Shown piece after piece: positions 54,653 through 63,196 of a stretch of DNA of 64,000 bases (position 1 is the stretch's first letter; each line of letters begins with the position of its first letter). The translations under genes were made by a program, and so were the position numbers. Under the pieces are notes generated by a model. It did not search any database, was not told the DNA's origin, and saw nothing but the letters and a program-made list of their open reading frames with translations. The stretch comes from Sandaracinaceae bacterium. Lineage in GTDB: Bacteria; Myxococcota_A; Polyangia; Polyangiales; Houyiibacteriaceae. The stretch spans positions 496,001 to 560,000 of the forward strand of contig JACKEI010000002.1 in assembly GCA_020633075.1 (NCBI GenBank). Reading direction: 5' to 3'.

Positions 54653-56158
54653 TCAGCGGCCTGCCCGGGGGTGACCGGGCTCGTTGCGGAGCACGCTGTG
54701 CTTGGCGCTGTACCCGAAGTAGATGGCCAGCCCGATCGCGAGCCAGCCCACGAGGCGCAGCCAGTTCTCCGCCGGGAGCGAGAGCATCAAGAAGATGCAC
54801 ATGAGCACGCCCAGCAGCGGGACCAGCGGGACCCAGGGGCAGCGAAACGGTCGCGGTAGCTCGGGGTGCGTCCTGCGCAGCACCAGCACGGCCACGCAGA
54901 CCACCACGAAAGCGAACAGGGTCCCGATGTTCACCAGCTCGGCGAGGACCCGCAACGGCAGCAGGCCCGCGAGCAGGGCCACGAACACGCCGGTCAAGAT
55001 GGACGACTTCCACGGCGTGCGGAACTTCTCGTGGACGGCCGCGAAGAACCCGCGTGGCACGAGCCCGTCGCGCGCCATGGCGAGCATGACGCGGGGCTGG
55101 CTGAGCATGAGCACCAGCAACACCGAGGTGATGCCGGCAAGCGCGCCCGCAGCGATGAGCAGCTGCGCCCACGGCATACCGATGCTCGCGAACGCTGCCG
55201 GGATGGGGGCGTCGATGTCGATCTGGTCGTAGGGCACCATCCCGGTGATGACCGCCGACACCGCGATATAGAGCAGCGTGCACAGCACCAGCGAGACGAT
55301 GATGCCAATGGGCACGTCCCGCTGCGGGTTCTTGGCCTCCTCGGCGTGCGTCGAGACCGAGTCGAAGCCGATGTAGGCGAAGAATATGGTGGCCGCGCCC
55401 GCCATCATGCCGAGCGGTTGACCCCCTGGACCCGTCTGCCCGTACACGTGCCCGAGGATGGAGACCCCCGAGTACCCGAAGGGCGCGAACGGCGTCCAGT
55501 TGGCGGTGTCGATGTGCTGCATGCCGACGAAGATCACGAACAGCACGATGCCGAGCTTCACCGCCACCATGACGTTGTTGAAGGACACGCTCTCCTTGAT
55601 GCCCTTCACGAGCACCACGGTGACGAACCCAGCGACCAACACGGCTGGGAGGTCCACGAGGGAGCCCGTCGCGGCGAGCTCACCCGTGCTCGGGTCGTAG
55701 TCGAACGGCCCTGTTCTCAGCGCCTCGGGGAGCTGCATGCCGAAGATGCCGATCAGGTTCTGGAAGTAGTGCGACCAGCCGTGGGCGACGGTCGCGGAGG
55801 CGACGGCGTACTCCAGCACGAGGTCCCAGCCGATGATCCACGCAGCGAGCTCGCCCAACGTGGCGTAGGCGTAGGTGTAGGCCGAGCCGGCCACGGGGAC
55901 CATTGCGGCGAATTCGGCGTAGCAGAGCGCCGCGAAAATGCAGGCCACCCCGGCGAACGCGTAGGAGAGCATGACCGCAGGGCCGGCCTTGTCGTGCGCG
56001 GCCACGCCCGTGAGCACGAAGATGCCGGTCCCGATGATGGCACCCACGCCCAGGCTGGAGAGAGAGACGGGACCCAGCACGCGATGCAGCCGACTGTCGC
56101 CGGCCATCTCGTCCAGGATGCGCTGAATGGGCTTGCGTCGGAAGAGCGGGTTCGCCAT
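54653..56158 (-). CDS. Amino acid permease, APC family
   Basis: A 501-residue integral membrane transporter with about 12 to 14 helices. The APC signature GVGAIIGTGIFVLTGVAAHDKAGPAVMLSYAFAGVACIFAALCYAEFA is present near the N-terminus; IIGTGIF forms part of the substrate site. ATIFFAYIGFDSVSTHAEEAKNPQRDVPIGI and VMLAMARDGLVP are also typical. It resembles the cationic-amino-acid-transporter-like (CAT) subfamily, so it may import basic amino acids, but the substrate is not decided by the sequence. No partner genes are adjacent. The neighbouring CNNM-type gene lies 69 bases upstream on the same strand. Confidence 0.9.
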   Translation of the reverse strand: MANPLFRRKPIQRILDEMAGDSRLHRVLGPVSLSSLGVGAIIGTGIFVLTGVAAHDKAGPAVMLSYAFAGVACIFAALCYAEFAAMVPVAGSAYTYAYATLGELAAWIIGWDLVLEYAVASATVAHGWSHYFQNLIGIFGMQLPEALRTGPFDYDPSTGELAATGSLVDLPAVLVAGFVTVVLVKGIKESVSFNNVMVAVKLGIVLFVIFVGMQHIDTANWTPFAPFGYSGVSILGHVYGQTGPGGQPLGMMAGAATIFFAYIGFDSVSTHAEEAKNPQRDVPIGIIVSLVLCTLLYIAVSAVITGMVPYDQIDIDAPIPAAFASIGMPWAQLLIAAGALAGITSVLLVLMLSQPRVMLAMARDGLVPRGFFAAVHEKFRTPWKSSILTGVFVALLAGLLPLRVLAELVNIGTLFAFVVVCVAVLVLRRTHPELPRPFRCPWVPLVPLLGVLMCIFLMLSLPAENWLRLVGWLAIGLAIYFGYSAKHSVLRNEPGHPRAGR

Positions 56159-56227
56159 GGCGGGACGTTACTCACGAAACGCCTCGGCGCGGAAGAGCCC
56201 TCGTGCGCCGTCCAGGTGACCCGGAGC

Positions 56228-57580
56228 TCAGGCCGTCGCGTCACCCTCCTCGAGCGGCTTTCGGACGAAGCGCAGCCGTTCGATGCGCCGGGCGCGCACG
56301 CTCAGGACGCTCACCGTGTAGCCCTCGATCTGAAGCTCGTCCCCTTGCCGGGGCAGGCGTCCGAGCAGCGCGACGACCAGGCCGCCGATGGTGTCGACGT
56401 CCTCGTCCGTCTCCAGTCCCAGCACCTCGACGGCTTCCGGGAAGTCCACCGAGCCGTCCATCTCGAACACGCCTTCGGCGCGGCTGACCTCCAGGATGAC
56501 CGCCTTGGTCTGCGGGTCTCGTTCGTCGTGGAGCGGCCCGACGATCTCCTCGAGCGCGTCCTCGAGGAACACCATGCCCACCACCGTCCCGTGCTCGTCC
56601 AGCACGAGCGCGCCTTGCGAGCCCGTGCGCTGCGACTCGGAGATGAAGCGCGACAGGGGCTGGGTGTTGGGCACGTACAGCGGCTCGCGTGCGAACTTCT
56701 GTAGGTCGAGCGCGCTCCGGTCCACCGTCCCGTCGAGGACCGTCTCGAAGATGTCGCGCACCAGGAGCATGCCCAGCACGTGGTCCAGGTCACCGTCGCA
56801 CAGCGGCCAGCGGGAGTGACCGCGCTTGCCGATGCGCGCCAGGTTCTCCTCGACGTCGTCGGCCACGTCCAAGTAGTCGATCTCGGTCCGTGGGGTCATC
56901 ACGTGGCGCACCTCCAGGTGCACCAGGTTGAGGATGTTCTCGGCCAGGATGCGCTGCTTGGACGTGATGTTTCCGGACGACGCGGCGGCGGCGATGATGC
57001 CCTTCAGCTCGAGCACGTCGGTGTTGTGCTCTCCGTGCGAGTCGTGGATGCCGACGACCCGCAGCAAGGCGTTGCTCATGGCGTTGACGACCCGGATGAC
57101 GGGGCGCAGCACGGTCGTGAACAACCAGAGAGGGAACGCGAAGCGCAGCGCGGCTCGCTCGGCGGAGTGGATGGCCCAGATCTTCGGGGCCTGCTCGCCG
57201 AGCACCATGTGCAGCACGGTCACGATGGTGAGGGCCGCGCCGAAGGAAACGTAGTGCAGGATGGGGTTGGCTCCCGGCGTCGCCAGCTGGGCATGGGTGG
57301 CGAGCCCGAGACCGACGGCGGCCTGCTCGAACAACTCGGCGAAGGCGGGCTCCGCCAGGTAGCCGAGCACGAGGCTGGCGATGGTGATGCCCAGCTGGCA
57401 GCCCGAGAGGTAGAGGTCGAGCTCGCCCACGATCTCCATGAGCCGCTTGGCGCGACGGTCCCCGCCCGCCGCCAGCGACTCCACGCGCGTGGGTCGCGTC
57501 TTCACGAGCGCGAACTCAGCGGCCACGAAGAAGCCGTTCAGGAAAATGAAGACCGCGGTCAGGATCAGTTTCTCGGTCAC
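56228..57580 (-). CDS. CNNM/CorC-type protein (DUF21, CBS pair, CorC/HlyC domains)
   Basis: A 450-residue membrane protein of the hemolysin/CorC family. Residues 1-190 form the DUF21 transmembrane domain with three to four helices, including KLILTAVFIFLNGFFVAAEFALV at the N-terminus. A CBS pair (about 205-330) contains EVRHVMTPRTEIDYLDV and GHSRWPLCDGDLDHVLGML, sites where adenine nucleotides usually bind. A CorC/HlyC domain closes the protein (VDFPEAVEVLGLETDEDVDTIGGLVVALLGRLP). Related proteins influence magnesium or cobalt efflux. The GTG at 57580 has AGGGA 7 bases upstream. The APC permease gene follows. Confidence 0.9.
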   Translation of the reverse strand: MTEKLILTAVFIFLNGFFVAAEFALVKTRPTRVESLAAGGDRRAKRLMEIVGELDLYLSGCQLGITIASLVLGYLAEPAFAELFEQAAVGLGLATHAQLATPGANPILHYVSFGAALTIVTVLHMVLGEQAPKIWAIHSAERAALRFAFPLWLFTTVLRPVIRVVNAMSNALLRVVGIHDSHGEHNTDVLELKGIIAAAASSGNITSKQRILAENILNLVHLEVRHVMTPRTEIDYLDVADDVEENLARIGKRGHSRWPLCDGDLDHVLGMLLVRDIFETVLDGTVDRSALDLQKFAREPLYVPNTQPLSRFISESQRTGSQGALVLDEHGTVVGMVFLEDALEEIVGPLHDERDPQTKAVILEVSRAEGVFEMDGSVDFPEAVEVLGLETDEDVDTIGGLVVALLGRLPRQGDELQIEGYTVSVLSVRARRIERLRFVRKPLEEGDATA

Positions 57581-57647
57581 GGCGTGTCCCTAGCACGGCC
57601 AACGGCGCCATCGAAGCGACCGCGTCCCGCTCCTCTGTGCCAGAGCA

Positions 57648-58382
57648 CTAGCGCGTGAGCACGTCCGCGGCCGCCGAGACCAGGCTGTGGAAGAACCCCG
57701 GGCCAAAGCCCGCGATCAGGGAGGCCATGAGCACGCCCAGGGCCGACAGGGCCAGCGCCGCGCCGGCTGCACGCTTGCGCTCCGGAGAGCCGCCGTAGCG
57801 ATGGGCCGCCAGCGCCAGCCCGAGCAGGTGTGCCGCGACGAACACGAGCGCGAGCGGGCGCACGCTCACGGCGGCGAGCGCCAGCGAGATCATCCCGATG
57901 GTGAACGCGAAGACGGTCCCTACCAGGGTCGTGGCAACGCCGACCACGAAGAGCACGGCTGCCGCCACGGCCATGCGCCGGGCGCTCCGGGTCTTGCGCT
58001 CTTCCGACCGGGTGGCGGCTTGTTCCTGGTCCGTAGCGCCGCTCGCCGCCGGTGTGTGAGTCCGTGTGGCGGCCGTCACCACGAGCGCGGTCACGAGGAA
58101 GCCGCTCAGCAGCCCGCCGCCGCAGCCGACGGAGACCAGCCAGTTCAGGATCATGCCGGCGTCCTCGCTGGCGACGCCCATGCCCAGCGTGAGGCCAGCG
58201 ATGGTCAGCGCCGCTCCCGACACGCACGCGTTGGCGAAGCTCAGTCCGACGATCCACCGCGCGCGCTGCTCCGGCCTTTCGCGAATGGCGCGGACGCCCA
58301 GCGCGGCCAGCGGCGCGCTCAGCAGCAGCGCCGGGAGGACGAGGCAGCACAGGGCGCCCAGGAGTCCGAGGAGGATGTCCAC
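57648..58382 (-). CDS. Membrane protein of unknown function
   Basis: A 244-residue integral membrane protein with six or so hydrophobic segments (LLGLLGALCCLVLPALLLSA at the start; MAVAAAVLFVVGVATTLVGTVF; LALAAVSVRPLALVFVAAHLLG; AAGAALALSALGVLMASLIAG). A polar loop with many Arg/Glu/Thr (TRTHTPAASGATDQEQAATRSEERKTRSARR, split over residues about 115-145) separates the halves. No family is recognised. GTG start at 58382 (MDILLGLL). It lies 67 bases from the CNNM gene start and 88 bases after the lipoprotein gene on the same strand. Confidence 0.65.
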   Translation of the reverse strand: MDILLGLLGALCCLVLPALLLSAPLAALGVRAIRERPEQRARWIVGLSFANACVSGAALTIAGLTLGMGVASEDAGMILNWLVSVGCGGGLLSGFLVTALVVTAATRTHTPAASGATDQEQAATRSEERKTRSARRMAVAAAVLFVVGVATTLVGTVFAFTIGMISLALAAVSVRPLALVFVAAHLLGLALAAHRYGGSPERKRAAGAALALSALGVLMASLIAGFGPGFFHSLVSAAADVLTR

Positions 58383-58470
58383 CGACGGGACTGTGCCCGC
58401 GTTGGCGGGTGCGCTCCACTCGGAAGTGCCCGGGCGCCACGGCCGCTCGGGTCGGCTCGCCCCGCGGTGA

Positions 58471-58752
58471 CTACGGCGCGTCGATCTCTGCCACCACGGC
58501 GTCGAGCTCGGCGCGATAGTTCTCGGCGGTCACCGCGGTGTCCATCTCGGCCTCGAAGTCCTCGGCCACGGGCAATGTCGCCTCGGTGACGGTGACGGGC
58601 GCGGCCTCCGGCTCGGGAGCCACCTCAGGTGCGTGGGCCGCCTCGGGGGCGACGGACGGCGTCTGCACGGCGGCAGGCTCGGCTTCCTCGCCGCCGCAAG
58701 CGACGCTCGAGAGGGCGAGTGCCACGATCGTGGTCTGGATGATGTGCTTCAT
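58471..58752 (-). CDS. Small Ala/Glu/Pro-rich lipoprotein
   Basis: A 93-residue lipoprotein: leader MKHIIQTTIVALALSSVAC with lipobox SVAC, then a low-complexity acidic region (EEAEPAAVQTPSVAPEAAHAPEVAPEPEAAP) and a short helix-prone C-terminus (AEDFEAEMDTAVTAENYRAELDAVVAEI). It overlaps the preceding secreted-protein gene by 4 bases (ATGA), so the pair is cotranslated. GGGAGG lies 7 bases before the ATG. No family is recognised. The strong acidity contrasts with the basic, Arg-rich partner protein upstream, which makes an electrostatic pair conceivable. Confidence 0.75.
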   Translation of the reverse strand: MKHIIQTTIVALALSSVACGGEEAEPAAVQTPSVAPEAAHAPEVAPEPEAAPVTVTEATLPVAEDFEAEMDTAVTAENYRAELDAVVAEIDAP

Positions 58753-59498
58753 TCTGCGCCTCCCTCGGCTGCGTGAGCCTGGCCCTCTGCTGCGTTCTCG
58801 TTCGGGTGCTCGTCACCGCGCGCCTGCGCGGCGGCTGCGGTGAGGGCGCCGTCGTGCCGACGGTCCTCGCGCTCGAAGGCGGCGTCCACCCGCGCCACCG
58901 TGTCCGCGTCGTTGGCCGCCACCGCCCGTTGGCGGATCGCCCGCAGGCGTGCCTCGCGCCGTGCGTGCGTGCGCAGCTCGGCGCGGGCTGAATCCGGAAG
59001 CTCCTCTGGGCGTGCGGCGCCGGTGCGCTCGCGCACGGCTTCCCAGCGACGGCCACGTGCGCGCTCACGGCGTGCGTCACGCGCCTCGGAGGTCTCGTTC
59101 GCGGGCCGTGCCGCAGCGCGCTCGGCGGCTCGAGCTTCGCGCTCGGCGGCGCGCGCCTCGGGGCTGCCCTGTCTCTGGTTCCCGTCGGGGCGGTCGGCCG
59201 CGTTCTCCTGCTGCATGGCTTCGCGGGCTGCCTCGAGCCCTTCCCGAGCGCTGGCACGGGCGGCCGCCTGGGCCTCCGGGTCACCCTGTGCGGCCATCAC
59301 CGCCGCCGCCCCGTCGCGGGCCGCAGCGCTCACGCCGCGGGCCGGGGTATCCCCGCGCGCATCCATTGCCGTCGCGGCGCCATCGCGAGGCGCCCCGTTT
59401 GCTGGGCGCCGCGGGGCCTCCCCCTGCGCTGCCGCGCTGCCCGTCGTCACCAGCGCAAGCAACAACGCTGCGCCGTAGTGTCTCGCTCGAGAAGCCAT
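58749..59498 (-). CDS. Secreted Ala/Arg/Glu-rich coiled-coil-like protein
   Basis: About 249 residues. A signal peptide (hydrophobic to about residue 24; LALVTTGSAAAQGEAPRR with AxA-type cleavage near 24) is followed by a long Ala/Arg/Glu/Gln-rich region predicted to be helical or coiled coil (QAAARASAREGLEAAREAMQQE, ARAAEREARAAERAAARP), with several negatively charged/positively charged heptad-like runs. The gene has a 4-base overlap with the lipoprotein that follows. ATG 59498 is preceded by CGAGGTA; a GTG just upstream is an alternative. Function is unknown; a periplasmic spacer or filament-like role is possible but not shown. Confidence 0.72.
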   Translation of the reverse strand: MASRARHYGAALLLALVTTGSAAAQGEAPRRPANGAPRDGAATAMDARGDTPARGVSAAARDGAAAVMAAQGDPEAQAAARASAREGLEAAREAMQQENAADRPDGNQRQGSPEARAAEREARAAERAAARPANETSEARDARRERARGRRWEAVRERTGAARPEELPDSARAELRTHARREARLRAIRQRAVAANDADTVARVDAAFEREDRRHDGALTAAAAQARGDEHPNENAAEGQAHAAEGGAE

Positions 59499-59564
59499 CA
59501 CATACCTCGTTTCTCTGGGTTCACGCCTGCCATTTGGTGAGCGCGGTTACGTCTACGGGCGAAT

Positions 59565-59595
59565 AATGCGGATGGATACCCTAAAATGCGGACGG
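59565..59595. repeat. Two direct repeats AATGCGGATGG / AATGCGGACGG, 20 bases apart
   Basis: Copies at 59565-59575 and 59585-59595 match at 10 of 11 positions and are spaced by exactly 20 bases start to start, about two helical turns. They lie 67 to 97 bases upstream of the secreted-protein start on the minus strand, a fitting position for an activator or repressor. Confidence 0.45.
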
Positions 59596-59688
59596 TCTGC
59601 GGTGGGCCGAGGAGGTTGACGGCCGCACTGTCCGCGTCGCCGGGGTCCGCCGCCGCGACGACACGCGCTTCGTTCACGGGGCTCAGGC

Positions 59689-59723
59689 AAAAAACGGCGC
59701 GTTGTAGCGAGCTTGCGCGCCGT
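59689..59723 (-). terminator. Orphan intrinsic terminator on the minus strand
   Basis: On the minus strand an 8-base perfect stem (ACGGCGCG / CGCGCCGT, positions 59694-59701 and 59716-59723, 14-base loop) is followed by five further Ts. No minus-strand gene lies to its right, since the nearest gene starts at 59860 on the plus strand. It therefore either ends a small RNA or sits in the leader of the gene starting at 59498. Confidence 0.6.
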
Positions 59724-59859
59724 CACCTCGCTGCGAGAGAGGCACCCGGGAAGCACGTGGCGCCGCTTGATGTCCCCAGCAGGCTGGAGTAGACGGCCCC
59801 TGCGGCTGGAATCACCGCGCGCAAGCGCTGTTCCTCTCGCGGATGGAGACCTACGAGAC

Positions 59860-60882
59860 GTGATCGAAGTTCAAGAGCTGACGAAACGGTACGGGTCGAC
59901 CACAGCGGTCGACGCGGTGAGCTTCCATGTCCCGCGCGGTGAGATCGTGGGCTTCTTGGGGCCCAACGGGGCGGGCAAGAGCACCACGCTGCGCATGATC
60001 ACGGGCTACCTGTCGCCCACCTCGGGGCGCGTGCGGGTGGGGGGCATCGACGTGCACGACAAGCCCCGCGAGGCGCGGCGCCTGATTGGCTACATGCCCG
60101 AGGGCGTGCCGATGTACCGGGACATGCGCGTGGTGGAGTACCTGCGCTTCCGGGCAGAGCTGAAGGAGCTGGGCCGGCGCGAGGTGCCGGGGGCCGTGGA
60201 GCGCTCGCTCGCGCAGGCCGACGTGACGGACGCGGCGGACAAGGTCATCGGGCGCCTGTCCAAGGGCTACCGGCAGCGCGTGGGCCTGGCGGATGCGCTG
60301 CTGACGGACCCGCCGCTGCTGATCCTGGACGAGCCCAGCAGCGGGCTCGACCCCAACCAGAACCGCCACGTGCGCGAGCTGCTGCGAGGCTTCGAGGGCA
60401 ACAAGACGGTGCTGCTGTCCACGCACATCCTGCCGCAGGTGGAGAGCACGTGCGGGCGGGTGATCATCATCCGCAAGGGGCAGCTCATGGCGCAGGGCAA
60501 GGCCAGCGAGCTGCGCCAGAACCCGGCCGGCACGCGCATCATCACGCTGGGTGGGCCGGCCACGCCGGAGGCCTACGAGCAGGCGCTCTTGGGCGTCACA
60601 GGCGTGCGCAACGTGGAGCGCATGGGCGCGCAGGCCGGCGGCAACGCGGTGCGCGTGACGGCCGTGCCCGGTGACGAGGTGCTGGAGGCCGTGTTCCAGG
60701 CCGTGGTGCGCGCTGGGCTCAGCCTGCACCGCTTGGTGCCCGAGTCCGCCTCGCTCGAGTCGGTCTTCGCGGACCTGACCACCACGGACCCTGCGGCCCC
60801 GTTGGACGACGAGCCCGCTGCCCATGCCGACGACGCCCCCAATGCCGGCGACGCCATCGACAACGAGGAGAGCCCGTCATGA
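59860..60882 (+). CDS. ABC transporter ATP-binding protein, GldA-like
   Basis: A 340-residue ABC ATPase. Walker A GPNGAGKST is at residues 34-42, signature LSKGYRQRVGLADALL near 145, Walker B LLILDEPSSGLD near 165 and a His switch STHILPQVE. A C-terminal accessory domain (about 220-320) and an acidic tail (DDEPAAHADDAPNAGD) follow. Together with the next three genes it resembles the GldA/GldF/GldG set needed for gliding in Bacteroidetes and an equivalent ABC system conserved in many other bacteria. The start is a GTG at 59860 (SD GGAG about 12 bases upstream). Its stop overlaps the permease start (ATGA). Confidence 0.88.
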   Translation: MIEVQELTKRYGSTTAVDAVSFHVPRGEIVGFLGPNGAGKSTTLRMITGYLSPTSGRVRVGGIDVHDKPREARRLIGYMPEGVPMYRDMRVVEYLRFRAELKELGRREVPGAVERSLAQADVTDAADKVIGRLSKGYRQRVGLADALLTDPPLLILDEPSSGLDPNQNRHVRELLRGFEGNKTVLLSTHILPQVESTCGRVIIIRKGQLMAQGKASELRQNPAGTRIITLGGPATPEAYEQALLGVTGVRNVERMGAQAGGNAVRVTAVPGDEVLEAVFQAVVRAGLSLHRLVPESASLESVFADLTTTDPAAPLDDEPAAHADDAPNAGDAIDNEESPS

Positions 60883-61619
60883 GGAGCATGTGGGCCATCG
60901 CCAAGCGCGACGTGCGCTCGTTCTTCGTCTCGCCCCTGGCCTGGGTGGTGCTCACCATCTGGATGCTGGTGTGCGGCGGGCAGTTCTACATCATGTGCGG
61001 CTGGTTCGCGCAGAACCCCTCGAGCGGCGGCAGCGACAACCCCGTGGCGTTCTTCTACGGCGGCACGGTGCTCTTCTTCCTCGCGCTGCTGGTGTTCGTG
61101 CCCATCCTCACCATGCGCTTGCTCGCGGAGGAGCGGCAGTCCGGCATCGACGAGGCCATGCTCACCACGCCGGTCACGCCGCTGGCCATGGTCATGGGCA
61201 AGTACCTGGCGGCCATGACCTTCTGGGCGGCCATGTGGGTCCCCACGTTGATGTACGTCTGGATCTGCAAGAACTTCGGCTACGCCGACTGGGGCGCCAC
61301 GGGGGCCATCTTCCTCGGGGTGTTCGGCATCGGCCTGCACTACATGGCCATCGGGCTCCTCTCGAGCGCCATCGCCTCCAGCCAGCTGGTGGCGGCGGTC
61401 ATCGCCTTCTTCATCCTCAGCACCTTCTTCGTGCTCGGCATCGCGTCGAGCGTGCTCCCGGACTGGGCCGAGGTGCTCAACTACATCAGCGTCATGGAGC
61501 ACATGCGCGCCTACTCGCGGGGCATCGTGGACAGCCGCTACTTGGCGTTCGACGTGCTGACGGCGGCGCTGGCGCTCTTCCTCAGCGTGCGCGTCGTGGA
61601 CGCCCGGAGGTACCAGTGA
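60879..61619 (+). CDS. ABC-2 type permease, GldF-like
   Basis: A 246-residue integral membrane protein with about six helices (LAWVVLTIWMLVCGG, VLFFLALLVFVPILTMRLLAEERQ, FWAAMWVPTLMYVWI, IFLGVFGIGLHYMAIGLLSS, VAAVIAFFILSTFFVLG). TMRLLAEERQSGIDEAML, with a conserved acidic loop after the second helix, is typical of the GldF/ABC-2 permease family. The start ATG overlaps the ATPase stop by 4 bases and the TGA stop overlaps the next GTG (GTGA), so the four genes form a tightly coupled operon. It would form the membrane channel with the GldA-like ATPase. Confidence 0.88.
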   Translation: MRSMWAIAKRDVRSFFVSPLAWVVLTIWMLVCGGQFYIMCGWFAQNPSSGGSDNPVAFFYGGTVLFFLALLVFVPILTMRLLAEERQSGIDEAMLTTPVTPLAMVMGKYLAAMTFWAAMWVPTLMYVWICKNFGYADWGATGAIFLGVFGIGLHYMAIGLLSSAIASSQLVAAVIAFFILSTFFVLGIASSVLPDWAEVLNYISVMEHMRAYSRGIVDSRYLAFDVLTAALALFLSVRVVDARRYQ

Positions 61620-63196
61620 GCAACGCCCCCGAGACCAAGGGCGCGGCTTCCGCCGCAGAGCCCACAAAGGCCGACGGCGTCCCGCGCGAGGACCGCTTTC
61701 TGGCCCACCGCACCCGCGGCGTGGTCGGCAGCGTCCTCGTCGTGTGGATCCTGCTCATGCTCTCGTACCTGTCCTTCCGGCACTTCGAGCGCTGGGACTG
61801 GACCAGCGAGGCGCGCTACTCCCTCTCCGAGGAGAGCCTGCGCGTGCTGGCCGAGCTGGACCAGGACGTGGAGATCTACCTCTTCGTCCCCGAGGGACAG
61901 CGCGACCTCGAGGACTTCGAGGAGCTGGTGGCCAACTACCAGGCCGCGTCGCCGCGCATCACGCTGCGGCGCATCAACCCAGACCGGCAGGCCGGTGAGT
62001 TCCGTCTGCTGGTGCAGCGCTTCCAGCTCAACCAGGGCACCGTGAACGGCTCCACCATCGCCGACGTGGCGGCCGTGGTGGTGTCCGGCGCCCGGCACTG
62101 GAAGGTTGACTACGAGGACCTGCACGCCCCGGACATGTCCAGCTTCGACGACGAAGACGGCCCCAAGATCGATGTGCGCGCGGAGGAGAGCTTCACCGGC
62201 GCCATCGTGGAGGTCACGTCCGGCACGCCGACCCGCATCTGCGTGCTCTCCGGCCACGGCGAGCTGGGCGTCATGGGCGGGCCCCGCTCCATCTCCGGCC
62301 TGCGCGAGCGCCTGGACCGCATGAACGTGGACGTGGACCAGCTGGAGCCCCGTGCGGAGATCCCCGCGGACTGCGCGGCCCTCTTCGTGCTCGGGCCCGA
62401 GAGCCCCGTGCCGGCCGACGAGGTGCAGCAGGTGCAGGACTACCTCGAGGGCGGCGGCAACGTGTTCCTCGCGCTCGACCCCATCCTGCGCCAGGGCGAG
62501 CGCCTGATGCCCACCGGCTTCGAGTCCTTCGCGCGTGGGCACGGCATCATCATCGGCAACGACCTGGTGCTGGAGCTGGACCCGCAGCGTCTGGGCGCGG
62601 GTGACCCGCTGAACGCGTTCTTCGTGTTCGACCAGGCGGAGCACGAGCTGTTGGCGCCCATCGTGGGCCTGCCGGTGGCCATGCTGCAGGCGCGCAGCGT
62701 GCGGGCGGTTCCGGGCAGCGACGCGCAGGAGCTGCTGTTCACCTCGGAGACCAGCTACGCGGAGACGGACCTCCGTGGGCTGCGCACCCTCGAGCCCGAC
62801 GCGGACGACCTGCGCGGGCCCGTGTCCCTGGCGGCGGTGGTGACGGTGGAGACCCGCGCTCGCCCGGCGGCGGCAGCGGCGGGCGCGGATGAGGATGACG
62901 ACGACGACGCCGATGCCCCCCCGGGCGGGCGCCTGGTCGTGGTCGGTGACGCGGACTTCCTGGTGCCGGAGCTGATGCAGCGTCCCGAGTTCGCGAACTC
63001 CACGCTCGCCTCGGCCATCACCGGCTGGCTCACCAGCCGGACGGCGCTGGTGTCCGTGCCCCCGCGCCAAGCCAGCGCGCGGCCCATGTCCATCACCGAG
63101 GGCGACCTCGCCGGCATCGGCTTCCGCGTTCTCTTTCTCTTACCCGCGGCGATGGGCTTCCTGGGCCTGTCCGTGTGGTGGTCGAGGCGTCCATGA
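61616..63196 (+). CDS. GldG-like ABC auxiliary protein
   Basis: A 526-residue membrane-anchored protein. One helix near the N-terminus (about 36-56: VVGSVLVVWILLMLSYL) and one near the C-terminus (about 500-521) flank a large extracytoplasmic domain. That domain starts with RYSLSEESLRVLAELDQDVEIYLFVPEG, as in GldG and ABC-type uncharacterised transport auxiliary proteins, and contains RICVLSGHGELGVMGG and FLALDPIL. An acidic run (EDDDDDADAP, near residue 427) separates the last beta part. GTG start at 61616 overlaps the permease stop; the stop overlaps the DUF4340 gene start. It probably binds substrate for the ABC system. Confidence 0.85.
   Translation: MSNAPETKGAASAAEPTKADGVPREDRFLAHRTRGVVGSVLVVWILLMLSYLSFRHFERWDWTSEARYSLSEESLRVLAELDQDVEIYLFVPEGQRDLEDFEELVANYQAASPRITLRRINPDRQAGEFRLLVQRFQLNQGTVNGSTIADVAAVVVSGARHWKVDYEDLHAPDMSSFDDEDGPKIDVRAEESFTGAIVEVTSGTPTRICVLSGHGELGVMGGPRSISGLRERLDRMNVDVDQLEPRAEIPADCAALFVLGPESPVPADEVQQVQDYLEGGGNVFLALDPILRQGERLMPTGFESFARGHGIIIGNDLVLELDPQRLGAGDPLNAFFVFDQAEHELLAPIVGLPVAMLQARSVRAVPGSDAQELLFTSETSYAETDLRGLRTLEPDADDLRGPVSLAAVVTVETRARPAAAAAGADEDDDDDADAPPGGRLVVVGDADFLVPELMQRPEFANSTLASAITGWLTSRTALVSVPPRQASARPMSITEGDLAGIGFRVLFLLPAAMGFLGLSVWWSRRP

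Larger units (their letters stand above)
59499..59859. other. 361-base divergent intergenic region with repeats and an orphan terminator
   Basis: This gap between the secreted-protein gene (-) and the Gld-like ABC operon (+) holds two listed elements: a direct repeat at 59565-59595 and an intrinsic terminator on the minus strand at 59689-59723. No credible protein gene is seen; a short minus-strand frame (59553-59756) starts at a GTG without an SD and is not called. Confidence 0.6.

Noticed and set aside
59553..59756. 67-codon minus-strand frame crossing the orphan terminator
   Set aside because: GTG start without SD, Arg/Pro-rich product and no stop context; could be a leader peptide but cannot be supported.
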